A stretch of 64,000 nt of DNA, taken from Acidobacteriota bacterium (GTDB lineage Bacteria > Acidobacteriota > Vicinamibacteria > Vicinamibacterales > UBA2999). The first letter of the stretch is position 1; each line of letters starts with the position of its first letter. Where the stretch lies: contig JAUSDY010000028.1 in the NCBI GenBank assembly GCA_030650395.1, forward strand, positions 117,931 to 181,930. The letters are read 5' to 3'. This document shows positions 16,483-25,380 of this stretch, in pieces. The notes under the pieces were generated by a model, which was not told the DNA's origin, ran no database searches, and worked only from the letters and a program-made list of their open reading frames with translations. The position numbers and the translations under genes are program-made.

Positions 16483-17856
16483 CTAGGCGCTGACCTGGTC
16501 CCGTACCCCACTGAGGACTGCCGGAATCGTTTCGCGCACGGTGTCGACGATGCGGTCGATGATCGCATCGCTCGTCACTAGCGGTGGCGCCAGGCAAATG
16601 CAGTCCATCGCGACTCGCGTGTAGAGGCCGCGATCGAGCAGCGCGTCGGTCAGCTTCTGCGTCAGGCCGGCCGTCGCGGGAAACAGTTGCTTGGTGGCCT
16701 TGTCGGCCACCACCTCCACCGCCGCCATCAGCCCCAGGCCGCGCACGTGGCCGACGCCGTCGAGAGATTCGAGCCCACGCAGCTTCTCGAGCAGCCGCGC
16801 GCCCGAGACGGCGGCGCGCTCGACCAGGTGCTCGCGCTCGAGGATGTCGAGATTGGCAAGCGCGACCGCGCAGCAGGTCGGGTGTCCCGAATAGGTAAAG
16901 GCGTGCATCCAGCGCTTGCCGGGGGGCACGCCGTTGATCACTTCCCGAATGGTGTCGGACACGCCGATGCCGCCAAGCGGCACGTAGCCGCTCGTGATGC
17001 CCTTGGCAAACTGCATGATGTCGGGCTCGATGCCGGAATGCTCGAGGCCGAACCACCGGCCGGTCCGCCCAAACCCCGTGATCACATCGTCTGCAATCAA
17101 CAAGACTTCGTACTGATCGCAGATCTCGCGAATCCGAGCAAAATAATCGGCTGGCGGCACGATGACCCCGCCGGCGCCTTGTACCGGCTCGGCGATGAAC
17201 GCCGCCACCGTGTCGGGCCCCTCGCGCAGGATGGCCTCTTCCAGCTTGTTCGCCGCCGCCACACCCAGGCTCACGCCAGGATCGGTGTTGATGAAGCGAT
17301 AGGGATCCGGCGCGTCGATGTGGAGAAAGCCAGGCGTCCGCGGCTCGAACATCGGCCAGAACGCCGGGAGGCCCGTGGCGCTCATGGCCGCGAGGGTGAG
17401 GCCGTGATACGCGCGGTGGCGCGAGATGACCTTGATCTTGTCGGGCTTGCCGAGCGCCTTCCAGTAGAACCGCGCGGTCTTGAACGAGGTCTCCGAGGCC
17501 TCGGCGCCGCCGCTGGTGAAGAAGAACGTATTGATCGATGGATAGGCCAGCGCGCTCAGGCGCTCGGCCAGGGCGATGGCCCGCTCGTTGGTGGCACCCG
17601 CGTAGGCGGAGTGAAAGGCCAGCGTCGCCATTTGCTGCCGGGCGGCGTCGGCCAGCTCCTGGCGGCCGTGCCCGACGTTGACGTTCCACAATCCGGAGAG
17701 ACCGTCGATGTATTCGCATCCGGTGGCATCCGTGATGAGGGCGCCCTGGCCCGAGACCCACACGCGGGTCGCGGCGTAGGCGGACGGGTGGTGCAACGGG
17801 TGCATCAAATGGGCTTGATCGGTATCGAGGGCGGCGCGGTTCGGCATGTCCGACAT
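16483..17856 (-). CDS. Class III PLP-dependent aminotransferase (omega-amino acid type)
   Basis: 457 residues from ATG 17856; a TTG at 17871 overlapping the previous stop is a less likely start. Fold type I marks: TSGGAEASETSFK (114-126, phosphate-binding), HRAYHG (147-152), EPVQGAGG (223-230), IADDVITGFGRTG (254-266, Asp256 to the pyridine nitrogen) and FAKGITSGY with the Schiff-base Lys near 285. The sequence resembles beta-alanine/putrescine-pyruvate aminotransferases; exact substrate not assignable. Cytosolic. Follows the coiled-coil gene by 11 bases, suggesting co-transcription. Confidence 0.88.
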   Translation of the reverse strand: MSDMPNRAALDTDQAHLMHPLHHPSAYAATRVWVSGQGALITDATGCEYIDGLSGLWNVNVGHGRQELADAARQQMATLAFHSAYAGATNERAIALAERLSALAYPSINTFFFTSGGAEASETSFKTARFYWKALGKPDKIKVISRHRAYHGLTLAAMSATGLPAFWPMFEPRTPGFLHIDAPDPYRFINTDPGVSLGVAAANKLEEAILREGPDTVAAFIAEPVQGAGGVIVPPADYFARIREICDQYEVLLIADDVITGFGRTGRWFGLEHSGIEPDIMQFAKGITSGYVPLGGIGVSDTIREVINGVPPGKRWMHAFTYSGHPTCCAVALANLDILEREHLVERAAVSGARLLEKLRGLESLDGVGHVRGLGLMAAVEVVADKATKQLFPATAGLTQKLTDALLDRGLYTRVAMDCICLAPPLVTSDAIIDRIVDTVRETIPAVLSGVRDQVSA

Positions 17857-17867
17857 GCTACGCGACT

Positions 17868-18644
17868 TCAAGCGCCCTTGACACGATCGAGCTCGCGGCG
17901 GAACCGCTCGAACTCCTCGCTCTCGGCGCGGCGGCTCGATTCGGTGATGGCGGCGAGCTCGTCGCGGCAGGCGGCCACGACATCCCTCGCATCCGCCAGC
18001 GCTGACAGGCTGTTATTCAGCACGCGCTCGGCCGCGGCCGCCGCCGTCCTGAGCGCCACATCCGCAAGACGCACCGCGTCGGCATAGGCGCGGTCGGCTT
18101 CGCGGGCGACGCGCCGTTCGTCGAGCACGGCCTTGTCGACACCGCCTCGATAGCCGGACTGCGCGCCGGCCAGCGCATCGGAGTAAGCCTTCTGGGCCGC
18201 TTCGAGCTCCGCGCGTTTGGCTCGCTCGGCCTCTCGCGCCATCCTCTGGCGCTCGGCGAGCGGCGACGTCGGGCCGGCCGCTGACAAGACGTCGCGATAC
18301 TTGCGTTCGGCGGCGCCCTCGGCTCTCAGCCGGGTTTCCATCGCCGCCAGGTCGGCGGCGCGCCGGGCGGCATCCGCCTCGTCCAGGCCGTCGCCGCGAT
18401 GCTCGATCGCGCCATCGAGCACGGCGACGCGCGCGGCCGCCGCCTTCTGCTCGGTCGCGGTGCGCTTCTCGCGCGCAGACGCCACCTCATCGTCGAACTG
18501 CGCGTACGCTTTCGCCGCGGAGGCGAGCGATCGAAGGTGGACATCGCGCCGCAACACCGCGTCGGCGCCCTCGAGCTCGCGGGCCTTGTGAATTGCCGAC
18601 AATCGGCGCGAATGCTCGAGCGTGACGTCTTGAAGGGTGGGCAT
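17868..18644 (-). CDS. Coiled-coil protein, intact paralogue
   Basis: 258 residues, almost wholly helical and rich in Ala, Arg, Glu and Asp with heptad-like spacing (AAKAYAQFDDEVASAREKRT, ERAKRAELEAAQKAYSDAL, AAAERVLNNSLSALADARD). It opens MPTLQDVTLEHSRRL like the deleted copy at 6353. No signal peptide or membrane segment, so probably a cytosolic structural or scaffold protein; no function can be named. Upstream (18673-18733) lies a relic of the end of a DUF5916 gene. Confidence 0.7.
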   Translation of the reverse strand: MPTLQDVTLEHSRRLSAIHKARELEGADAVLRRDVHLRSLASAAKAYAQFDDEVASAREKRTATEQKAAAARVAVLDGAIEHRGDGLDEADAARRAADLAAMETRLRAEGAAERKYRDVLSAAGPTSPLAERQRMAREAERAKRAELEAAQKAYSDALAGAQSGYRGGVDKAVLDERRVAREADRAYADAVRLADVALRTAAAAAERVLNNSLSALADARDVVAACRDELAAITESSRRAESEEFERFRRELDRVKGA

Positions 18645-18672
18645 GCCGGGGAGCCTCGACTCCTGAGTTCGA

Positions 18673-18733
18673 CCTTTGTATACACCGCTTTCGCCGGGCC
18701 GACACGGCTGAGTCACACGAACCGTGCAGACTG
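18673..18733 (-). pseudogene. Remnant of the 3' end of a DUF5916 gene
   Basis: On the minus strand this reads SARF, then an in-frame stop, then GPAKAVYTKVELRSR, against SARFLTLDRRGAAKAVYTKRF at the end of the DUF5916 gene (6356-6425). At DNA level TATACACCGC, GCCG-rich blocks and ACCGTGCAGAC are shared in order. It shows that a DUF5916-plus-coiled-coil segment was duplicated. Confidence 0.6.
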
Positions 18734-18766
18734 GCACAGCATCTGCAGTCGATGGTGGCAGGCACC

Positions 18767-19483
18767 ATGAACGCGAACTTCCGCCAACCGCTTCTCGCAC
18801 TGATGGCCCTCAGTATGGCCCTCTTGGGGAGCACAGCGTCCACATTGGCCGGTGCGGGTTCCGGCGACCTGGACCGTGTGGTGGCGCGAGCCAATGCGAG
18901 CGAGCAGTCTGCCTATCGAGCTTACCGCCGGCTCGAAGCCGGCGCCGGGGACTCCAAAAAGGGCTGGCTCGAGGCGTGGACCGAGGTGTCACCCGGCCGC
19001 GGCCTGACCTACGAGATCGTCGGCGAGGGTGGGCACGAATACATTCGCAGCAAGGTGCTGCGAGACATCCTGAATTCCGAGCAGAAGCTGGTCGCGAACG
19101 GGCAACCGCTGCGTGCCTCGTTGACGGCTGCGAACTACACCTTCGGCGACGGCGGCACGACGGAGTCCGGCCTGTTACGAGTGCTGCTCACGCCGCTTCG
19201 GAAGGGGCACGGCATTATTGCGGGCTCGGTGCTGATCGATCCATCCGACGGCCGCTTAGCGCAAATCGAGGGACGGCTCACGAAGAACCCCTCGTTCTGG
19301 CTGCGCAACGTCGACGTGGAGTGGAAATACGCGCGACTGGGCGGCGCCGTCGTCCCGGTTGAGGTGTCGTCGACCGGTAAAGTCCGCTTGTTCGGCGCGT
19401 CGTCTTTCCGGATGCAATACGACTACGAATCGATCGCCGGCCGCGCAGTCGATTCCACACGCAAACTCGCCCGCCGCGACTAA
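18767..19483 (+). CDS. Secreted protein of unknown function (LolA-like shape)
   Basis: 238 residues from ATG 18767 (AGG four bases upstream); ATG 18752 is an alternative. Signal peptide MNANFRQPLLALMALSMALL, cleavage near STASTLAG. The mature part has alternating strands (LLRVLLTPLRKGHGIIAGSV, DGRLAQIEGRLTKNPSFW, DVEWKYARLGGAVVPVEV, SSFRMQYDYE) reminiscent of the half-barrel of outer-membrane lipoprotein-sorting proteins seen in many acidobacterial secreted proteins; this is a resemblance only. Its TAA stop is the first part of a 13-base repeat array. Confidence 0.65.
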   Translation: MNANFRQPLLALMALSMALLGSTASTLAGAGSGDLDRVVARANASEQSAYRAYRRLEAGAGDSKKGWLEAWTEVSPGRGLTYEIVGEGGHEYIRSKVLRDILNSEQKLVANGQPLRASLTAANYTFGDGGTTESGLLRVLLTPLRKGHGIIAGSVLIDPSDGRLAQIEGRLTKNPSFWLRNVDVEWKYARLGGAVVPVEVSSTGKVRLFGASSFRMQYDYESIAGRAVDSTRKLARRD

Positions 19484-19625
19484 CGACGGTTCCTCACGAC
19501 GGTTCCTCACGAAGGTTCCTCACGATCGTTCTCGACGAGGGTTCGGGACGCAGGTTCTGCGAACCTTCGTACGGAACCTTCGTGAAGAACCTTCGTACGG
19601 AACCCTCGTGCGGAACCCTGGCTAG
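19483..19625. repeat. 13-base tandem array facing its inverted copy
   Basis: Six units of the type ACGACGGTTCCTC (19483-19560) are followed directly by five units of the inverted type GAACCTTCGTACG (19561-19625). The whole could fold into a long cruciform. It fills the gap between a plus-strand and a minus-strand gene that converge here and includes both stop codons (19481-19483 and 19622-19624). Confidence 0.85.
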
Positions 19626-21436
19626 CAGGAGACGCACTTATGATTATTCTTTGCTCCGAGCTTTTCGAGGAGGGCGATGGTCTCGGGAAACGGTTGAATG
19701 CGCTGCACCGGCCCGTTGGCCATGTCGGCGGTCGTTCTTCCCTCGCGATCGACGGCCTTGGCGTTGGCGCCCTTCGACACCAGGTAGAGAATCATTTCGT
19801 TGTCGCCGCGCGCGGCGGCATGGTGCAGCGCGGTGTTGCCTTCATGGTCGGCGGCATTGACATCGGCGCCGAGCTCTTCGACGAGGTACTTCACCGCCGC
19901 CATCATGCCGGTGGGCGCGAAGCGGTGCGAGTTGGCGCCGAAGCCTTCGCCGTAGCCGACGCCGGCGGCCGCATGCAGCGGCATCACCGACGGTCCGCCG
20001 ATCGGCACTTCGGGCAGGCCCGACAGGTCCCTGACCTCGCGCTGCTCGAGCATGTCGCCGAAGCGCGCGCGGCCGGCCGGCTTCATCGTCGGCAGGTTCG
20101 GGTCGGCGCCCACCGCCACCAGCAGCCGCATCGCCGCGACGTCGCTCGCATAGGCGGCGCGCCAGAATGCGGTCGCGCCAATTTCGTCCACGCCCGAGAG
20201 ATCGAAGCTGTAGCCTGAGTACCACACCTTCATCTTGAGGCGGGCGTTCGGGTCGACGCCCTTGTCGAGCAGCTGCTTCATCAGATCGAGGTAGCCGAGC
20301 TTCTGCTGCATGTGCGCGCGCGGCTGTGGATACAGCGCCTTCGGCGCCCACTCGACGTTCAGCACGCCGTACAGCGGCGTCACGCCATTCATGGCCGCCC
20401 CGTTCACGTTCGCACCCTTGTTGATCAACGTCTGGGCGATGTCGAAGTGGCCGTTGATCACCGCCATGATCAGCGGGCTGGACTTGTCGCCCGCAGAAAT
20501 CTGGTTCACGTCCGCTCCCGCTTTGAGCAGCGCGTCGACCGACTCGGTGTAACCCTGGCGCGCGGCAAACAGCAGGGGCGTGAGGCCGCCGTGGGCACCG
20601 ATCATCTCGTTGAACTGATAGTTGCGATCGATGCCCGGCTGCGGTGCGCGGCGCGCCGGGGCACCCGGCTCTGGCAGCGCCTGCGGCCGCCCGGGCGGCC
20701 CGCCGCCGGCCTGTCCGGCGGCGGCGGCGCCGGGAACCAGCGGATTGCCGCCGAAGCCCGCACCCTCGCGCGTCAGGCTCGACAGATCGGTCACCTTGCT
20801 GGTGGCCTTGAGGTTGGCGCCCTTTGCTGCGAGCAGCTCGATCACCGCGGCGCGGTTCGCGGCGGCGGCGTACATCAGGGGCGTCTGATCCCGCACGCCG
20901 TCTTTCGCGTTGACGTCGGCGCCGTGCGCGATCAGCACCTGCACCGCGTCGACGTTGCCCGCCTGCGCGGCCGCCATCAGCGGCGTCGTGCCGTTGGCCG
21001 TACCGGCTTTCGCATCGGCGCCGGCTTTAACGAGCACCTCGAGCACCGCCGCATTGCCTTGCTGGCTCGCGATGTAGAGCGGCGTGTACGACCCGATGCG
21101 CGTCGTCGCCTTCACGTTGGCGCCCGCGTAGACCAGCATCTGCGCCAGCTCGGCGTCGCCGTTCATCGCGGCCCAGTGCAGCGCCGTCATGCCGTCGCCC
21201 TGCGCGGCGTTGATGTCGGCCGCCTGCTTGATCAGCGCGCGCACCGCGGCCTTGTCGCCTCGTTCGGCCGCCTCCGCAACCAACGCTTTCTCGCTTGCTT
21301 CGGCGGGCCCCGCCGAAGCGGCTTCGCCGCGAAGGCGGGCAGCGTCGGCAACCGGTGAAGACGCGGCCGCGACCATCGCCGACACACCGATGGCCATCAC
21401 GACGGCCGCAATAGATGCTCGAATCACTCTTCGCAT
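19622..21436 (-). CDS. Secreted ankyrin-repeat protein, module copy C (last gene of the nine)
   Basis: 604 residues. Start ATG 21436 with GAGGG upstream; Sec signal MRRVIRASIAAVVMAIGVSA. About ten ankyrin repeats (DGMTALHWAAMNGDAELAQM, SYTPLYIASQQGNAAVLEV, GTTPLMAAAQAGNVDAVQV, DHEGNTALHHAAARGDNEMI), interrupted by a Gly/Pro linker (about 225-265). The C-terminus is KNNHKCVSC, a CxxC shared by all three copies. An insertion of about 22 residues near position 35 comes from a GC-rich palindrome (about 21297-21350). Ankyrin repeats bind proteins, so it probably pairs with one of the two module partners outside the cytoplasm. Only 7 bases separate it from its DUF1552 partner. Confidence 0.88.
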   Translation of the reverse strand: MRRVIRASIAAVVMAIGVSAMVAAASSPVADAARLRGEAASAGPAEASEKALVAEAAERGDKAAVRALIKQAADINAAQGDGMTALHWAAMNGDAELAQMLVYAGANVKATTRIGSYTPLYIASQQGNAAVLEVLVKAGADAKAGTANGTTPLMAAAQAGNVDAVQVLIAHGADVNAKDGVRDQTPLMYAAAANRAAVIELLAAKGANLKATSKVTDLSSLTREGAGFGGNPLVPGAAAAGQAGGGPPGRPQALPEPGAPARRAPQPGIDRNYQFNEMIGAHGGLTPLLFAARQGYTESVDALLKAGADVNQISAGDKSSPLIMAVINGHFDIAQTLINKGANVNGAAMNGVTPLYGVLNVEWAPKALYPQPRAHMQQKLGYLDLMKQLLDKGVDPNARLKMKVWYSGYSFDLSGVDEIGATAFWRAAYASDVAAMRLLVAVGADPNLPTMKPAGRARFGDMLEQREVRDLSGLPEVPIGGPSVMPLHAAAGVGYGEGFGANSHRFAPTGMMAAVKYLVEELGADVNAADHEGNTALHHAAARGDNEMILYLVSKGANAKAVDREGRTTADMANGPVQRIQPFPETIALLEKLGAKNNHKCVSC

Positions 21437-21443
21437 ATTCCCT

Positions 21444-22844
21444 CTAGACCGCGACCGTGGATGCCGGCGCGTTGTTGAGATCGAAGGGCGCCGTGCTGTC
21501 GCCGAACGACTTGAAGTCGTCCATGCCCAGCAGGTGCGTGACCGACAGCATCACGTTGGCCATCGGCGTGCCTTCGGCCGCCTTGAGGTGCAGGCCGCCC
21601 TTGAGCGCGCCGCCGGCGTGGCCGGCGAGGAACAGCGGGCACCGTTTGTGGTTGTGCAGGTTTGAGTTGCCCATCGGCGACCCGTAGAGCACGAGCGTGT
21701 TCTCCAGCAGGTTGCTCTCCCGATCCGGCGTGTTCTTTAGCTTCGCCAGGAAGTACGGAATCATGCTGACGTGGTAGTTGTTGATCTTCGCGAAGTCGGT
21801 GACGCGCTCGTCGCGATCCTGGTGATGCGATGCCGAGTGGAACGCCGCCTTGTAGCCGCTGTCGGGATAGACGCGGTTTGAGGCGTCGCGGCCCAACTTG
21901 AACGCGAACACGCGGGTCGTGTCAGAGGCAAACGCCAGTGCTTGCAAATCGAACATCAGCTTGACGTGCTGCTCGAACGAATCGGGCACGCCCACCGGGG
22001 CGCCAGGCAGCTCGCGCTGATCGCCGCTGCTGTTGGCCGCCTCGACCTGCTGGATGCGGCGCTCGATCTCGCGCACGTCTTCCAGGTAATCCGCCAGCCG
22101 CGCGCGATCGGCGGCGCCGAGGTTCTTGTTCATACGCGCGACGGCGCTGCCGAGCCAGTCGAGGATGCTCTTGTCTTCGGCGCGCCGTTCCTTGCGTTCG
22201 GCCGGCGTCGCGCCCACGCCAAACAGCTGATCGAACACGGTGCGGGGGTCGCGGATCATCGGCAGCGGCTGGTTCGGCGCCGCCCAGCTGATCGAATCGG
22301 TATAGGTGCACGAGTAGCCATACGAGCAGCCGCCCGCCTGGTCGACGTTCTCGATGCACAGCTGCATCGACGGGATCGCCGTCGTCTGTCCGTGCCGCTG
22401 CGCGTAGTACTGATCGAGCGACGTCCCGACCAGCACGTCGGAGCCCTGCGTCTGCTTCGGATGCATCTGCGTCAGGAACACCGCGCTCGAGCGGAAGTGA
22501 TCGCCGCCGATTTCCGGCGCCGTGAACGCTTCGGCATTCCGCACGTCGGTGTTGCTGACGATGGTGATGTCGTTGCGGAACGGCTCGAGCGGCGCGAGCA
22601 CGCTGGGAGTGAGGTCGAAGTCACGACCCACCGCCGCCGGCGCCCACATGTTCTTCTTGATGCCGAACGCCGTGCTGCCGGCGGAGCCGTGCACCATCTC
22701 GATGGCCGCAAAGCGGACCTTGCCGCGCGCGGCCTGGGCGCTCGCGCGGGCCGGCACCATGGCCTCGAGGAACGGCAGCGCCATGGTGACGCCGACACCC
22801 TTCAGAGCCGTGCGGCGGGAAATGTGCTTCTGCGTGATGAACAT
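21444..22844 (-). CDS. Tat-exported DUF1552 protein, module copy C
   Basis: 466 residues. Twin-arginine signal ISRRTALKGVGVTMALPFLE at the N-terminus, so it is probably exported folded, perhaps with a cofactor. DUF1552 marks: IEMVHGSAGS, GGDHFRSSAVFLTQMHP, QLCIENVDQAGGCSYGYSC, SISWAAPNQPLPMIRDPR, TRVFAFKLGRDAS, FHSASHHQDRD, LYGSPMGNSNLHNHKRCPLF. The many conserved His, Asp and Cys residues suggest a metal site, but no activity is established for the family. In this copy a 52-bp gap with a palindrome separates it from the upstream DUF1592 gene. Confidence 0.88.
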   Translation of the reverse strand: MFITQKHISRRTALKGVGVTMALPFLEAMVPARASAQAARGKVRFAAIEMVHGSAGSTAFGIKKNMWAPAAVGRDFDLTPSVLAPLEPFRNDITIVSNTDVRNAEAFTAPEIGGDHFRSSAVFLTQMHPKQTQGSDVLVGTSLDQYYAQRHGQTTAIPSMQLCIENVDQAGGCSYGYSCTYTDSISWAAPNQPLPMIRDPRTVFDQLFGVGATPAERKERRAEDKSILDWLGSAVARMNKNLGAADRARLADYLEDVREIERRIQQVEAANSSGDQRELPGAPVGVPDSFEQHVKLMFDLQALAFASDTTRVFAFKLGRDASNRVYPDSGYKAAFHSASHHQDRDERVTDFAKINNYHVSMIPYFLAKLKNTPDRESNLLENTLVLYGSPMGNSNLHNHKRCPLFLAGHAGGALKGGLHLKAAEGTPMANVMLSVTHLLGMDDFKSFGDSTAPFDLNNAPASTVAV

Positions 22845-22867
22845 CGTCTCTGCTCCTGATGCGTTGC

Positions 22868-22893
22868 GGCCGGGACTGAAGTCCCGGCCCTAC
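22868..22893. repeat. Palindrome with TGAA loop and CTAC flank
   Basis: GGCCGGGAC (22868-22876), loop TGAA, GTCCCGGCC (22881-22889), then CTAC. It sits in the gap between the DUF1592 and DUF1552 genes of copy C and belongs to the variable-stem palindrome family (see findings). Confidence 0.8.
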
Positions 22894-22896
22894 GTA

Positions 22897-25380
22897 CTAC
22901 CTGCCCTGAGGGGCGTCGGCCGCCCGCCGTTCCTTGTTCACGTCGGCCATGCCCATCTTGAATCCGGGGCTGTTGACCACTCCCAGCACGAAGGCGGAGA
23001 ACTTGTGGCCGCTCTTCCCGGCGTCGCGCACAACGGCGCGAATGGCCGGCATGTCGGTGTATTCGAGGCGGCGGCCGAGCGCGTAGGTCATGAGGCTCTC
23101 CGTGAAGCTCGTCAGGAACACGTCCGAGTGCTTGAGCAGCGCCTGCCGCAATCCGGCCGGGCCGTCCATCCGGGTGCCGTCATACAGATCGCCGACGACA
23201 TCGACGGGCACTTCGTTGTCCTTGATCCGCCACGCGCCGGTGACGTCGAAATTCTCGAGCGCAAGACCGAGCGGATCGATCACCTTGTGGCACGACGTGC
23301 AGGCCGGGTTCTTGCGGTGCTCTTCCATGCGCTCGCGCGTCGAGAGCATCTTGCCGCCCTCGTTGGCCTTCACCGAATCATCAAGCGCAGGCACGTTGGG
23401 CGGCGGCGCCGGCGGCGGCGACGCCAGCAGCACTTCCATCACCCACTTGCCGCGCTGCACCGGCGAGGTGCGATCCGCCACCGAGGTCAGCGTCAGGATG
23501 CTGCCCTGGCCGAGCAGACCGCGCCGATACGGCGGCAACGTCACGCGCTGGAACGCGTGACCGGTGATGTTCGGGATGCCGTAGTGCTTGGCGAGGCGTT
23601 CGTTGACGAACGAATAATCCGCCGTCAGCAGTTCCGTGACGCCGCGGTCTTCGCGGACGATGCTGTCGAAGAACAGCTCGGTTTCGCGCTTCATCGCCTG
23701 CGCCAGCGTGTCGTCGTACTGCGGATACAGCAGGTAGTCGGGAAAAATCTTGTCGAGATCCTGCAGGCGCAGCCACTGCGATCCGAAGCGGGTCGAGAGC
23801 GCCATCGATCGCTTGTCGGCCAGCATGCGGCGGACCTGCTTGTCGACGCCGGCCGCGGTCTTGAGCGATCCGATCGTCGCGGCCTTCAGTAATTCGGCGT
23901 CGGGTACCGTGCCCCACAGGAAGAACGACAGCCGTGAGGCGAGGTCCTCGTCAGACACGCGATAGGTGGTCGATGATGCCCGGACCAGCGATGGTTGCTG
24001 CTCGAGGCGGAACAGGAAGCGCGGGCTCATCAGGATCGACTGCACCGCCATGCGGATGCCGGGCTCGAAGCCGCCCTTCTTGCGGCCCTGCTCGTAAAAC
24101 TTCAGGGCGTCCTGCAGGTCGGCTGCGGTCGGCGCGCCGCGGAATGCCTGGGTCGACAGCTTCTTGATGATCTCGGCGGCGCACGATTCTTCTTCGGCGG
24201 CGGTGGTCGGGCGGCACGAGAAAATCTTCAGCCGGCTCGGCGTGTCCGAGACACCGGTGACGTCGGAGGGCCCCTGCACCGTGAAGTCGCGCAGGTGCGG
24301 CAGCATCGTGACGCCGAAGGAAATGCTGACGTCGGCGAGCGTGTTCTCGAGCGGCATCAGCAGGTCGTCAACCGGACCATCGAGACGCTGGACGAACGCG
24401 GCCGTCACCCGCTGCGGCCCGGCCTTGATGTGCACCGGCGGCGTCTTCAGGTCGAGGCTGTTCTTCGGATCGGTCTCGCTCATGCGCGTGTTGAGATCGA
24501 AAATCGCGACGCGCTCGCCGTTGACCGAGAACTCGACCTGTTCGGTCAGTCCGTACGCGGTCATCGAGTTGCGGCCGACGAGACCGCCGAGCGGCTCGTA
24601 ATGCAGCGAGGTCTTGAGGATGTAGTGTCCGTCGGCCGGGAAGGTGTGTATCACCGAAATGCCGCCGCGCGTGCCCATCGGCGCGCCGTCGACGCGGCGC
24701 ATCTGCGACAACGAGCGGGCGATCTTGTAGGTGGCCGACGTGGCGGTGGCGTTGCGATCGCCCACCGACAGGCGGCTGATCTGGCTCGCGGCGCGCAGGT
24801 AGCCGTCCATCAGCGTCGGCGAGAAGATCTGCGCATCGGCGACGTTGTCGAAGCCGTGACTGATCGTGTCGGGCGGCAGGTACGCCGTGACGTCGACGTC
24901 GACGTTCAGCAGGTCCTTGACCGCGGCCGCGTACTCGGCGCGGTTGAGGCGCTGGAACGGACGCGATCCGGGGTTGGGCTTGAGGGCCGCGAGGTGGTCC
25001 ATCCGCCCCTCGAGGGCCACGGCCATCGCCGTCAACACCTCGGCCTCCGGCCGGCGCGCGCCCGACGGCGGCATCATGCCGGCGCGCAGCTTGCGGATCA
25101 TCTTCTCGGCGACTTCACCGTGCTGATCGATCGTGGCCGCGTCAAAGCTGGCAAGCGAGAGGCCGCCGGCCTTGCCCCGCTCGCTATGGCAACCGGTGCA
25201 GTACTGCTTGACGAGCGCCGTCTGCTCGGCAGCCAGCATCGACGCCACCGCCGGCGCATGCGATGCGACGGCTCGTGGCGACAAACCTTTGGGTTTGTCG
25301 GGGCCCTGGCCGCTCGCGGCCACCGTCATCGAAATAACAAAGGCGCCGAGCGCGACGACGACGAGCTTCTTCTTCAGCAT
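22897..25380 (-). CDS. Two-haem-motif DUF1587/1595/1592/1588/1585 protein, module copy C
   Basis: 827 residues from ATG 25380 (25389 also possible). Sec signal MLKKKLVVVALGAFVISMTV. Order: c-type haem motif CTGCH (about 61-65), DUF1587 (NRAEYAAAVKDLLNVDVDV), a beta domain with FPADGHYILKTSLHYEP that may bind carbohydrate, DUF1595 (IIKKLSTQAFRG), DUF1592 (ASRLSFFLWGTVPDAELL, FVNERLAKHYGIP), DUF1588 (GQGSILTLTSVADRTSPVQR) with a second CTSCH, DUF1585 (LMTYALGRRLEY). Probably a periplasmic or surface redox protein. The start overlaps the last codons of ankyrin copy B, linking modules B and C. Confidence 0.88.
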   Translation of the reverse strand: MLKKKLVVVALGAFVISMTVAASGQGPDKPKGLSPRAVASHAPAVASMLAAEQTALVKQYCTGCHSERGKAGGLSLASFDAATIDQHGEVAEKMIRKLRAGMMPPSGARRPEAEVLTAMAVALEGRMDHLAALKPNPGSRPFQRLNRAEYAAAVKDLLNVDVDVTAYLPPDTISHGFDNVADAQIFSPTLMDGYLRAASQISRLSVGDRNATATSATYKIARSLSQMRRVDGAPMGTRGGISVIHTFPADGHYILKTSLHYEPLGGLVGRNSMTAYGLTEQVEFSVNGERVAIFDLNTRMSETDPKNSLDLKTPPVHIKAGPQRVTAAFVQRLDGPVDDLLMPLENTLADVSISFGVTMLPHLRDFTVQGPSDVTGVSDTPSRLKIFSCRPTTAAEEESCAAEIIKKLSTQAFRGAPTAADLQDALKFYEQGRKKGGFEPGIRMAVQSILMSPRFLFRLEQQPSLVRASSTTYRVSDEDLASRLSFFLWGTVPDAELLKAATIGSLKTAAGVDKQVRRMLADKRSMALSTRFGSQWLRLQDLDKIFPDYLLYPQYDDTLAQAMKRETELFFDSIVREDRGVTELLTADYSFVNERLAKHYGIPNITGHAFQRVTLPPYRRGLLGQGSILTLTSVADRTSPVQRGKWVMEVLLASPPPAPPPNVPALDDSVKANEGGKMLSTRERMEEHRKNPACTSCHKVIDPLGLALENFDVTGAWRIKDNEVPVDVVGDLYDGTRMDGPAGLRQALLKHSDVFLTSFTESLMTYALGRRLEYTDMPAIRAVVRDAGKSGHKFSAFVLGVVNSPGFKMGMADVNKERRAADAPQGR

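Noticed and set aside
19483..19625. Simple intrinsic terminator
   Set aside because: The inverted arms are multi-unit tandem arrays and there is no T-run; it may still block transcription but is better described as a repeat.
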